Assembly: GCA_964565645.1 (NCBI GenBank)
Contig: CAZMFQ010000007.1
Location: 62,001 to 126,000, forward strand
DNA from: JAHIQC01 sp964565645
Lineage (GTDB): Bacteria; Actinomycetota; Coriobacteriia; Anaerosomatales; JAHIQC01
DNA: 64,000 nt
Reading direction: 5' to 3'
Shown: positions 15,585 through 23,803 of the stretch, in pieces
How the letters are laid out: every line of letters starts with the position of its first letter
How positions within the stretch are numbered: position 1 is the stretch's first letter
Made by a program: the position numbers and the translations under genes
The notes under the pieces: model-generated
The model's input: the letters and a program-made list of their open reading frames with translations, nothing else
Databases searched by the model: none
Told to the model about the DNA's origin: nothing

Positions 15585-16952
15585 CTATGGAGCCGGGGTC
15601 GTCTCCAGCGAAGGCGCCTCGAGGTTGTCCGGCTTGATACCGACCTCCATCTTGACCTCGATCTTCTTGCCGTCGCGGTAGACGCCGAGCGTCACCTCGT
15701 CGCCGATCTTCTGCCGGCGGACCTGAAGGAGCAGGTCGTCCATCCCCAGGATCTTCTCGCCGTCCAGCGAGACGATGACATCCTTGGGCTTGATGCCGGC
15801 CTTCTCAGCGTTCGATCCCTTCGTGATCTCGATGATGTACGCGCCCTCGCTGACGGTCAGGCCTTCCTGCTCCATGAGCTGTGCGTCGATGTCACGGCCC
15901 ACGACGCCCAGGAACGGGTGCTGGGCCGTCCCGCCCTTCACCAGCTGGTCGGCGAAGCGGATGACGTTGTTGACCGGGATGGCGAATCCGATCCCGTCAT
16001 TGGCGCCCGATTCCGTGTAGATGGCGCTGTTGATGCCGACAAGCACGCCGGTGCGGTCGACAAGCGCGCCCCCCGAGTTGCCCGGGTTGATGGCCGCGTC
16101 CGTCTGGATGACGTCAACGAGCGGATAGGCGCTGCTGGCGTCGTTGAGCGAGTTGGGAAGCGAGCGTCCTACCGCTGAGACCACGCCGGAACTCACTGAC
16201 TGGGTCAGGCCGAAGGGGGAGCCGATGGCGACCACGAGCTGGCCCACCTCGAGCTTGTCCGAGTCGCCGATCTCGATCAGCGGGATCTTGGCGTCCACCT
16301 TGACCACGGCGATATCGGTCTCGGGATCCGCCCCGACGACGGTTGCCTTGTGCTTGGTCCTCATGGCGTCGGTCACCGTGATGTCCTTGGCGTTCTCGAC
16401 CACGTGGTTGTTCGTGAGGATGTAGGTGCCACCGTCCTCCGTGGACTTGTAGGCGACGCCCGATCCGCTGCCTTGCATCGGGACCGTCGGGTGCTGACCG
16501 GGCAGTCCGCTCTCGCCGGCGCTGACCGTCTCGCCGCTCACGTCGATGTTGACCACCGACGGGATGGCCGCGGCCGCCGCTGCCACGACAGGCTCTTGTG
16601 TCTCCGACGGCAGTACCTTGATGGTTCCGCTGGCCGAGGAGTTGTCCGCGCCATGTGTGGCGAACCAGGCACCCGCCACTCCGGCGGAACCGCCGGCGAG
16701 CGTGCCCACCACCAGGGATGCGGCGATCGCGATGCCGATGGCGCCGCCGACGCTCACGCCGTGCCGCTCATGGGTCTGGTGCGCTGCCGCCGGTGGCACA
16801 GGCTCAGCGACCGCTGTGGTGCCGACCGGAGTCGCGGCGAGAGGCGGCGCGGGCTCCTGGGCCGGCTCCTGAATCGGCTCCGGGGTCGGTTCCTGTGCCG
16901 TTTCCTCGGCCGGAGGCTCGGCGGGACTTCCGACGTTCTCGTACTCTTCCAT
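15585..16952 (-). CDS. htrA: HtrA/DegP-like serine protease, membrane-anchored, one PDZ domain
   Basis: 455 residues. A Pro/Glu/Ala-rich cytoplasmic head (with repeats like EPTPEPIQEPAQEP) precedes one transmembrane segment near residues 70-95, then a trypsin-fold protease and a C-terminal PDZ domain. The catalytic triad is visible: His in TNNHVVE, Asp in PETDIAVVKV and Ser in NPGNSGGAL. Family members degrade or refold damaged envelope proteins. The ATG at 16952 lies about seven bases from GAGG; another ATG is one codon upstream. It is transcribed divergently from the acidic membrane protein at 17136. Confidence 0.93.
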   Translation of the reverse strand: MEEYENVGSPAEPPAEETAQEPTPEPIQEPAQEPAPPLAATPVGTTAVAEPVPPAAAHQTHERHGVSVGGAIGIAIAASLVVGTLAGGSAGVAGAWFATHGADNSSASGTIKVLPSETQEPVVAAAAAAIPSVVNIDVSGETVSAGESGLPGQHPTVPMQGSGSGVAYKSTEDGGTYILTNNHVVENAKDITVTDAMRTKHKATVVGADPETDIAVVKVDAKIPLIEIGDSDKLEVGQLVVAIGSPFGLTQSVSSGVVSAVGRSLPNSLNDASSAYPLVDVIQTDAAINPGNSGGALVDRTGVLVGINSAIYTESGANDGIGFAIPVNNVIRFADQLVKGGTAQHPFLGVVGRDIDAQLMEQEGLTVSEGAYIIEITKGSNAEKAGIKPKDVIVSLDGEKILGMDDLLLQVRRQKIGDEVTLGVYRDGKKIEVKMEVGIKPDNLEAPSLETTPAP

Positions 16953-17135
16953 CATCCACCTCGTGTCACGTCAGAGCGGCCTCTTCGGCCGCATGGTGTG
17001 CGCGTGTATCTTATGCCCACGCGTGAGCGAACCTTCTGCCATCTGTCTGAACTGCACAAAACGCTCACACGCCGGGTTGAGCCGCTTGGCGGCGTTCGCG
17101 TAGACTGCGGGCAGGCTGATACGGGAAGAGGGGCC

Positions 17136-17870
17136 ATGCAGGACGAGACCGATCAGATCGACGATGACGTGACGCCGGCCGTACCGGATGTGCCTCCGAC
17201 CACATCGGAGTCCGAGGCGACCGCTGACGAGGCACTTGTGAGCATCGCGGACAGTCTGGACCAAGGGCCGGAGTCCGTGCCGGAGTCCGAAGAAGCGCCC
17301 GAGCCGGCCGAGGACCCGATCCAAGAGGCGCCCGAGCCGGCCGAGGACTCGACCGAAGAGGCGCCCGGATCGGATGCCGCCGACGACGAGCCCGAACCTG
17401 AGGCCGAGCCCGACGTTTCCGAAGTCGAGCCGGCGCCGGATGCGGCTGACGCGGAGCCCGAACCCGTCGACGACGCGATGCCCATGGAGGCCGCGCAGGT
17501 CCTCGACGTGATCCCCGAGAAGCTCCGTTCGCCTGTGCCGTGGTGGCCTTTCTGGTCGCTCACAGCCGCATGGGCCGCAGTGTGCGCGGCCGCGGCGTAC
17601 GTACTCACACGCGACCCGGTCGTTCCGTCGCTGCGGCAGGATGCCTACACCTACGTGGTAGCGGCGGGCCTGGCGTTGACGCTCTTGGGCCCGGTGCTCT
17701 CCATCGTGGTCTGGGCCGTGTCGCGCGGCGCGGTCGCCGAGGACCGCCGCACCGGGATGTTCGTCTCCGCCCTTCTACGCGGCGCCGTCATCACGTTCGT
17801 GGGTGTGCTCGCGTGGACCGGCACGTTGATCGTCGTGGACGCGCTGCGTCTGGGCATGATCCGCTTCTGA
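17136..17870 (+). CDS. Membrane protein with long acidic Pro/Glu/Asp-rich head
   Basis: 244 residues, not assigned to a family. Residues 1-120 are low-complexity and strongly acidic, including two tandem 11-residue copies (APEPAEDPIQE and APEPAEDSTEE). Three hydrophobic segments follow (about residues 138-156, 170-190 and 212-235) with few charged loops. AAGAGGGG precedes the ATG. A promoter TTGAGC-18-TAGACT ends near 17105. The gene overlaps a possible early ddl start. The acidic head mirrors the one on the divergent HtrA, but no function can be given. Confidence 0.7.
   Translation: MQDETDQIDDDVTPAVPDVPPTTSESEATADEALVSIADSLDQGPESVPESEEAPEPAEDPIQEAPEPAEDSTEEAPGSDAADDEPEPEAEPDVSEVEPAPDAADAEPEPVDDAMPMEAAQVLDVIPEKLRSPVPWWPFWSLTAAWAAVCAAAAYVLTRDPVVPSLRQDAYTYVVAAGLALTLLGPVLSIVVWAVSRGAVAEDRRTGMFVSALLRGAVITFVGVLAWTGTLIVVDALRLGMIRF
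17295..17360 (+). repeat. Two tandem 33-bp in-frame repeats
   Basis: Units 17295-17327 and 17328-17360 share their first 20 bases exactly and diverge only at the end. Each encodes 11 residues starting APEPAED, so copy number can change without a frameshift. Confidence 0.8.
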
Positions 17871-17899
17871 TGTCCCAAACGCCGGAACCGGGGGAGAGC

Positions 17900-18844
17900 A
17901 TGGCCGAGATCCGCAAGGCAGAGAGGGTCGCCCTCCTGATGGGCGGCCGGTCGGCCGAACGCGAGGTCTCTCTCAACACGGCTGCCCAGGTCTCCGCCGC
18001 GCTCGCTGAGACCGGCCACGAGGTCATCGAGATCGACTCCGCCGACGCCGACTTCGTCGAACGACTCCGCGCGGCACAACCCGACGCGGTCTTCATCTGC
18101 CTGCACGGGCGTTTCGGTGAGGACGGCACCATGCAGGGGCTGCTCGAACTGATGGGTCTTCCGTATGTCGGATCGGGCGTTCTGGCAAGCGCAGTCGCAA
18201 TGGACAAGGTCATGAGCAAGCGACTCTTCGCTCAGGCGGGACTGGCATCGCCGGAGTATGTCGAGATCCGCCGAGGAACCGCTATCGACCACGGCTCCAT
18301 CTCAGACTCGCTCGGACCGAAGGTGGTCGTGAAACCCGCGAACGAGGGATCCTCGGTCGGTATGAGCATCGTCCACGAACCCGCGGAGTTGCCCGCGGCC
18401 ATCGAGAAGGCGTTCGCGTGCGACGAGAGCGTTCTGGTCGAGCGTTTCGTGGCCGGGGCCGAGGTCACCGTCGGGGTCCTCGGCAATGAGGGTCCGTTCG
18501 CGCTGCCGACTCTCGAGATCGTGCCCGAGCACGAGTTCTACGACTACGAGTCCAAGTACGTCCCGGGCATGAGCAGCCATATCATCCCCGCTCGCGTGAG
18601 CGAGGAGGCGCGCAAGGAGTGTCAGCGGCTCGCGCTCGAGGCGCATGCGCTTCTTGGCTGCAGGGGGATGTCGCGTTCGGACACGATAGTGACATCCGAC
18701 GGCGAGGTGTATCTGCTCGAGGTGAACACGATACCCGGCATGACTTCGACGAGCCTGCTTCCCGACGCAGCACGAGCCGCGGGGATCGAGTTCCCCCAAC
18801 TGTGTGAGATGCTCGTGCGACTTGCGATGGAGCCGCGTCAGTAG
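17900..18844 (+). CDS. ddl: D-alanine--D-alanine ligase
   Basis: 314 residues from the ATG at 17900 (GGGGGAG just upstream); the ATG at 17870, overlapping the previous stop, would add ten residues. Ddl joins two D-Ala residues with ATP for peptidoglycan precursors. ATP-grasp signatures are present: VALLMGGRSAEREVSL at the start, CLHGRFGEDGTMQGLLE, KPANEGSSVG, SHIIPAR, and GMSRSDTIV with EVNTIPGMTSTSLLP near the end. The Tyr in PYVGSG fits D-Ala rather than D-Lac specificity, but this was not tested. Its end overlaps the convergent kinase gene by seven bases. Confidence 0.95.
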   Translation: MAEIRKAERVALLMGGRSAEREVSLNTAAQVSAALAETGHEVIEIDSADADFVERLRAAQPDAVFICLHGRFGEDGTMQGLLELMGLPYVGSGVLASAVAMDKVMSKRLFAQAGLASPEYVEIRRGTAIDHGSISDSLGPKVVVKPANEGSSVGMSIVHEPAELPAAIEKAFACDESVLVERFVAGAEVTVGVLGNEGPFALPTLEIVPEHEFYDYESKYVPGMSSHIIPARVSEEARKECQRLALEAHALLGCRGMSRSDTIVTSDGEVYLLEVNTIPGMTSTSLLPDAARAAGIEFPQLCEMLVRLAMEPRQ

Positions 18845-19506
18845 TCGAGCGGCAGCCTGAGTTCGACGCGCGCACCTTTGAGTATCCGCGGATCGGCGAT
18901 CGAGATCGCACCGCCGTGCGCGTGTGCGATGGCCGAGGAGATCGTCAGCCCAAGCCCGCGGCCGCGCTGAGCCTCTCCGATGCGGATCCCCGGCATGAGC
19001 ACGCTGTCCCGGTCTTCGGGAGCGATCCCGTCGCCGTTGTCCTCGATGGCCCAGACCACCTGGCCGCCCTCTTCGGTGACATCGACCACGATCTCGCCGC
19101 CGCCGTGCTCACCGGCGTTGCCCACCAGGTTCACGAGGGCTTGGCGCAGCCTCGTCGCATCCGCCCGCGGCCAGCGTACGGGCGTCTCGGCGTTCAGGCG
19201 GCAGTTGAAGATCGGGGCGAGTTCCTCGCACACGTCGCGGGCGAGCGCCACAGGATCGATGGGGACGATGTGGTCGGTGCGAACGGCAGCCAGGTCCAGG
19301 TCGCTCGTGGTGATCTCGTTGAGCATCATCTGGAGCCTGTCCACGGCGCGAAGCGCGGCCGCGATCGAACGCTGGCGTTGCACGTTGTCGATCGGGCGGC
19401 CGAGTACCTCGAGATAGCCGCGAATCACCGTCAAGGGCCCGCGCAACTCATGGACGACCGTCTCTATACTGTTCGGCGTTGGGCTGCCGTTGGGCTCTTC
19501 GGTCAT
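18838..19506 (-). CDS. Soluble orphan sensor histidine kinase
   Basis: 222 residues with only the catalytic core: a HisKA helix with VHELRGPLTVIRGY (phospho-accepting His near residue 19) and a HATPase with an N-box LVNLVGNAGEHG, EDNGDGI and GRGLGLTI. No transmembrane or sensor domain and no adjacent response regulator is seen. It starts inside the stop codon of the upstream P-type ATPase (ATGA), so the two are translationally coupled. It might report metal transport status, but that is inference. Confidence 0.85.
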   Translation of the reverse strand: MTEEPNGSPTPNSIETVVHELRGPLTVIRGYLEVLGRPIDNVQRQRSIAAALRAVDRLQMMLNEITTSDLDLAAVRTDHIVPIDPVALARDVCEELAPIFNCRLNAETPVRWPRADATRLRQALVNLVGNAGEHGGGEIVVDVTEEGGQVVWAIEDNGDGIAPEDRDSVLMPGIRIGEAQRGRGLGLTISSAIAHAHGGAISIADPRILKGARVELRLPLDY

Positions 19507-22262
19507 CAGGCCCCCGTGTCGGTCCGCTTTCGACGGGCGAGGAACAGCTTCGTCGCGTCTATGAGTATTACAGGTACCAGTGCCGCGATGACAACCGCGA
19601 GCCAGTCGTGTATGCCCAGCGGCTGGGTCTTGAAGACGGACTGCAGGAACGGCACATAGATGACCAGCATATGTAGTGCCATCGAGCCGCTGAACGCGGC
19701 GAGCAGCCACTTGTTGCGGAACGACTCGAGGCCGAACACCGACTTGGTCTCGGAGCGGAATGAGAACGCGTGGAGCAACTGGGCGAGCACGATGGTGGTG
19801 AAGAGCATGGTCTGCGCGTGCTGCCTGCCGTCGACAGCGAACCAGCCGAACTCCACGCCGACATACATCACGAGCGCCCCGACGGTGATGAGTGCGCCCT
19901 GCCACACGATCTGCAGCTGGCGGGTGCGTGTGAGGATCGACTCCTCGGCGGCACGGGGCTTGCGCTCCATGACACGAGGTGAGCCGGGGTCGACGCCGAG
20001 CGCGAGAGCGGGAAGACCGTCGGTGACGAGGTTGATCCACAGGATCTGCAGCGGCAGCAGCGCCGGGTGTGGCGAGAGCAGCGCGGTCGTGAAGATGATG
20101 AGCACCTCGCTCATGTTGCACGACAGCAGGAACAGGATGAACTTGCGCAGGTTGTCGAAGACGACACGGCCCTGACGCACGGCTTCGACGATGGTCGCGA
20201 AGTTGTCGTCGGCGAGCACCATGTCGGCCGCCTCGCGCGATACGTCGGTGCCGATCTTGCCCATCGCGACGCCGATGTCCGCCTTCTTGAGCGCGGGAGC
20301 GTCGTTCACACCGTCGCCGGTCATGGCCACGACGTGGCCGCGCCGCTTGAGCGCGTCGACGATGCGCAGCTTGTGTTCCGGGTTCACGCGCGCGTAGATC
20401 CGCACGTCCTCGGCGGCTTCGTACAACTCGTCGTCGCTCATCGCCTCGAGCTCGACGCCGGTCAGCACGCGCTTGCCCTCGAGCAGTCCGATCTCGGCGC
20501 CGATCGCGCGGGCTGTGAGCGCGTGGTCGCCGGTGACCATGGCGACATGGATCCCCGCACGGTGGCACTCGTCGATCGCGGCCGGGACCTCGGCGCGCGG
20601 CGGGTCCACGAGCCCGGCGATGCCCACGTAGATCATGTCATGCTCGATCGTCTCGTCCTCGGCGGACTCGTCGGTGCCCAGCTCGCGGTACGCGAGCGCG
20701 AGGGTGCGGTATCCGCCCGACGCCAGTTCCGCGTTGGCCGAGGAGAGGCGCTCGCGCAGGTCGTCGTCCATCGTGGCGAGCTCGCCGTGCAGCAGCGCCT
20801 GCGAGCACAGCCCGAGGACGACGTCGGAGCCGCCCTTCATGTACGCGACGCGGCGGCCGTCGATCATGTGGACGGTCGTCATCCGCTTGCGCTCCGAGTC
20901 GAACGGCACCTCGCCGATACGCTTGGGCCGGACCTGCCCGTGGTCGATGCCGTTGGCTACGGCGAGCAGCGCGGTCTCGGTCGGGTCGCCTATCAGCTGT
21001 CCCTCGCCGCCGTAGCGGGCATCGTTACATGCCGAGGCGATCGCGAGCATCAGCTCGAGGTCCCGGTCGGCCGGGGTGCTTGAATCCGGCTGGACGGCGT
21101 AGTCGGGCAGGACGTCCACCACATCCAGGCCGATGATCATCCGGCGCACTGTCATCTCGTTGCGGGTGAGCGTGCCGGTCTTGTCCGAGCAGATGAACGT
21201 CGTCGAGCCGAGCGTCTCGACCGCGTGCAGTTTGCGTACCACGGCGTTGTGAGACGCCATCTTGCGGACGCCGAGCGAGAGCGCGACCGTCACGATCGCG
21301 GGCAGGCCTTCGGGGATGGCGGCCACCGCAAGCGAGACGGCCACGAGCAGTGAGAGCGTGACCGTGTCCCGGAACCCGGGTTCGGCGATCGTGGCGCTCA
21401 CGCTGTGCCCGGAGGCGGCCAGCGCCTTCCATATCTCTTCGGCGAAGACGATCGCCGCGATAGCGAGCACGAGCAACGCGATGCGCTTGCCGACGGTCTG
21501 GAGCTCCTGCTGAAGCGGCGTGATCTCCTCTTCCTGAGCGGCGAGGAGATCGGCGATCTTGCCCATCTCCGTGCGCTGTCCCGTGCCGGTGACCAGGAAG
21601 GTGCCGTGTCCCACCGCGACCGAGGTGCCGGCGAACACCATGTTGGTGCGGTCACCGAGGACGTCGTCGGCTGCGCACAGGTGGTTCACGGTCTTGCGTA
21701 CCGGCGCGCTCTCGCCTGTCAGAGCGGCCTCTTCCATCCGCAGGGCGCTCAGCTCGATGAGGCGGCCGTCGGCGGGGACACGGTCGCCCGACTCAAGGCG
21801 GACGATGTCTCCGGGGACGAGTTCCTCGGCGGGGATGTCCCGCTCACCCCCGTCGCGCAGTACGCTCGCCACGGGGGCGGACATCTGCTTGAGGGCCTCG
21901 AGCGCCTGCTCGGCGCGGTACTCCTGCACGAAGCCGAGCACGCCGTTGAGGACGAGGATCGCGGTGATCGCCACCGCTTCGGGTACCTGGCCCTCGAACG
22001 CGGAGATCGCGACCGCCGCCATCAGCACCCAGATCATGAAGTCGTTGAACTGGCCCAGGAACATCTTCCAGGCGGGCGTCTTCTCGGGAGGGGAGAGCTG
22101 GTTGAGCCCGTACTCGGCCAGAAGCGCGGTCGCACGCTCCTGGGAAAGACCGGCTTCGGCGTCGGAGCCGAGGCGGTCGAGGGCATCCTGCGCGGAGATG
22201 CAGTGCCAGGGGGTGGGAGCCGGAGCGGTGTCGCTCGCGGTCGTGCGGATGTCTTCGGGCAT
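19506..22262 (-). CDS. P-type cation-transporting ATPase, likely Mn2+/Ca2+ exporter
   Basis: 918 residues, the length and layout of type IIA pumps. An N-terminal cation-ATPase domain precedes the actuator loop with LTGESAPVRK, the PEGLPA membrane motif (317-320), the phosphorylation site DKTGTLT (360-366) and the hinge TGDGVNDAPALKKADIG, followed by four to six C-terminal helices. AGGAGG lies before the ATG at 22262. A yybP-ykoY manganese riboswitch precedes it, so Mn2+ export is the best guess; sequence alone would also suit Ca2+. A histidine kinase gene is coupled downstream. Confidence 0.92.
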   Translation of the reverse strand: MPEDIRTTASDTAPAPTPWHCISAQDALDRLGSDAEAGLSQERATALLAEYGLNQLSPPEKTPAWKMFLGQFNDFMIWVLMAAVAISAFEGQVPEAVAITAILVLNGVLGFVQEYRAEQALEALKQMSAPVASVLRDGGERDIPAEELVPGDIVRLESGDRVPADGRLIELSALRMEEAALTGESAPVRKTVNHLCAADDVLGDRTNMVFAGTSVAVGHGTFLVTGTGQRTEMGKIADLLAAQEEEITPLQQELQTVGKRIALLVLAIAAIVFAEEIWKALAASGHSVSATIAEPGFRDTVTLSLLVAVSLAVAAIPEGLPAIVTVALSLGVRKMASHNAVVRKLHAVETLGSTTFICSDKTGTLTRNEMTVRRMIIGLDVVDVLPDYAVQPDSSTPADRDLELMLAIASACNDARYGGEGQLIGDPTETALLAVANGIDHGQVRPKRIGEVPFDSERKRMTTVHMIDGRRVAYMKGGSDVVLGLCSQALLHGELATMDDDLRERLSSANAELASGGYRTLALAYRELGTDESAEDETIEHDMIYVGIAGLVDPPRAEVPAAIDECHRAGIHVAMVTGDHALTARAIGAEIGLLEGKRVLTGVELEAMSDDELYEAAEDVRIYARVNPEHKLRIVDALKRRGHVVAMTGDGVNDAPALKKADIGVAMGKIGTDVSREAADMVLADDNFATIVEAVRQGRVVFDNLRKFILFLLSCNMSEVLIIFTTALLSPHPALLPLQILWINLVTDGLPALALGVDPGSPRVMERKPRAAEESILTRTRQLQIVWQGALITVGALVMYVGVEFGWFAVDGRQHAQTMLFTTIVLAQLLHAFSFRSETKSVFGLESFRNKWLLAAFSGSMALHMLVIYVPFLQSVFKTQPLGIHDWLAVVIAALVPVILIDATKLFLARRKRTDTGA

Positions 22263-22279
22263 CGGTCCTCCTGGACGAA

Positions 22280-22420
22280 TACAGACCCCTGGTGGCTATC
22301 CACCAGAGGTCTCGCGTCCACCGTAGTGGCTGGCAGGGCCGGGGCTGTTCGCCCGGGATTGTCGGCCTGCCTCCCGCCGCTGGGTCTATTCGACGGCGGG
22401 TGCTACTCCCCTCTGACGCA
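22280..22420 (-). promoter_or_regulatory. yybP-ykoY (Mn2+) riboswitch
   Basis: On the minus strand the leader of the P-type ATPase contains the hallmark GGGGAGTAGC (plus coordinates 22402-22411), an adjoining CCCGCCG/CGGCGGG helix, and the terminal GCGAGACC helix closed by GGGTCT. That helix is CTGGTGG/CCACCAG at 22284-22311. These are the conserved parts of the yybP-ykoY class, which senses Mn2+ and often precedes Mn2+ exporters, including P-type ATPases. Exact ends are approximate, and the expression platform is not resolved. Confidence 0.85.
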
Positions 22421-22489
22421 TGCGACGCTACCTGAAGCATCCGAACGGGGCAACTGCCGCGCGACGGACGGCGCCTTCGCGACGGCGGG

Positions 22490-23350
22490 TCAGTCCGTTG
22501 AGGGGTCGATGAGTCTGAGCGCTTCGGGGGTGACCGCCAGGCCTCCCCGTGCTGTCTCGCGCAGGCTCGGCGGCAGCGAGCGGCCGACGTTGGCCGCCGC
22601 ATCGACCACCTGGTCGAACGGGATCGGGAACCGGACGCCCGCGATCGCCATCTGTGCGGCGGACAGTGCGACGGCGGCGCCGGTCGCGTTGCGGGCGACA
22701 CAGGGGACCTCCACGAGCCCGCCGACCGGGTCGCACACCAGCCCGAGAAGGCCCTGGAGCGCGAGTGAGGCCGCGTGTCCGGACTGCTCGGGTGAACCGC
22801 CGAGGAGTTCGGTCGCGGCGGCGGCTGCCATTGCGGCGGCCGACCCGATCTCGGCCTGACAGCCGCCTGCTGCTCCGGAGAGCGATGCCCGTGACGCGAT
22901 CACGGCACCCACCGCGCCAGCGGTGGCAAGCGCGTCGACCAGGTCGTGGTCAGGTATCGAGCGGTCCTCGGCAAGCGAAAGAAGGACACCGGGCAGCACT
23001 CCGGATGCGCCGCCGGTGGGCGCCGCGACGATGCGGCCCATCGCGGCGTTGACCTCGGCGACGGCCAGGGCGCGCGCCACAGCGTGCGCGAGCGTGCCCT
23101 GCGATGGGCCGGAGGTGGAACGGGCGACGCGTTCGGCATCGCCGCCCACCAGACCAGACCGGGAGCGGGCCTCACCCGACAGCCCGAGCGCCACCGATTC
23201 GCGCATGACCTCCAGGCGGGCGCGCAGGACCGCTCGCACGTCATCGATGGATGTCTCGGACTCCTCGGACTCGCGCAGGATGGCGGCTGCGGCCAAGGAG
23301 CCGGCGCCGTCCGAAGCCGCGAGCAGGTCTGCGAACGAGAGGTATGCCAT
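22490..23350 (-). CDS. sdaAA: L-serine dehydratase, alpha (iron-sulphur) subunit
   Basis: 286 residues. The two-subunit enzyme converts L-serine to pyruvate and ammonia with a 4Fe-4S cluster. Family motifs are present: AAPTGGASGVLPG near residue 109, GGCQAEIGSAAAM, and LVCDPVGGLVEVPC, which supply the three cluster cysteines. The matching beta subunit is not adjacent: it lies 3 kb away beyond feoAB. AAAGGAAC-like sequence precedes the ATG. It is divergent from feoA. Confidence 0.93.
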   Translation of the reverse strand: MAYLSFADLLAASDGAGSLAAAAILRESEESETSIDDVRAVLRARLEVMRESVALGLSGEARSRSGLVGGDAERVARSTSGPSQGTLAHAVARALAVAEVNAAMGRIVAAPTGGASGVLPGVLLSLAEDRSIPDHDLVDALATAGAVGAVIASRASLSGAAGGCQAEIGSAAAMAAAAATELLGGSPEQSGHAASLALQGLLGLVCDPVGGLVEVPCVARNATGAAVALSAAQMAIAGVRFPIPFDQVVDAAANVGRSLPPSLRETARGGLAVTPEALRLIDPSTD

Positions 23351-23500
23351 CGGGTGTTCCTTTCAGGGAAGGCCGAGCCGATTGTACGCCACCGACGTGG
23401 CTGAGCATCCGAGATGGCACGGAAATAGCATATGCGGTGTCAATGTATTAGTATGTGCTAAGTGTACGCACACGCATGACCCGCGAACAGGGAGTTGACG

Positions 23501-23803
23501 ATGGGACACCGGCGAGATTCCAGAGACGCACAGGCAGCGGCATCCTTGACGACGACGGACCGCATGCTCGACTCGGTCCGGGCGGGCGATGTGTTCGAGA
23601 TCGTCTGCATCGAGGATGAGGCCGCACGGCTGTCGGCCCTGAGGTTCGGGATGGCAGAAGGCGCGGTCGTCAGTTGCGTGACCAAGATACCCGCCGGGCC
23701 GGTGGTTCTGCGTAGCGGGCGCCAGGAGATCGCGGTCGGCAGAGGCATCGCCCGCGGGATCTGCGTGCGTCCGTGCTCCGAGTGCGGGCTGGCGGTCAAC
23801 TGA
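23501..23803 (+). CDS. feoA: Ferrous iron transport protein FeoA
   Basis: 100 residues from the ATG at 23501 (CAGGGAG upstream); a TTG two codons earlier is possible. The SH3-like FeoA core is recognised from ALRFGMAEGAVVSCVTKIPAGPVVLRSGRQEIAVGRGIA-type strand order, about residues 47-85. The N-terminal 25 residues and the Cys pair near the end (RPCSEC) are additions. FeoA is a cytosolic helper of FeoB. It overlaps feoB by one base (TGATG). A TTAG-N6-CTAA element lies at 23448-23461 upstream. Confidence 0.88.
   Translation: MGHRRDSRDAQAAASLTTTDRMLDSVRAGDVFEIVCIEDEAARLSALRFGMAEGAVVSCVTKIPAGPVVLRSGRQEIAVGRGIARGICVRPCSECGLAVN

Noticed and set aside
15564..16178. 204-codon frame opposite htrA
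   Set aside because: Exact antisense of the protease/PDZ region with no start signal.
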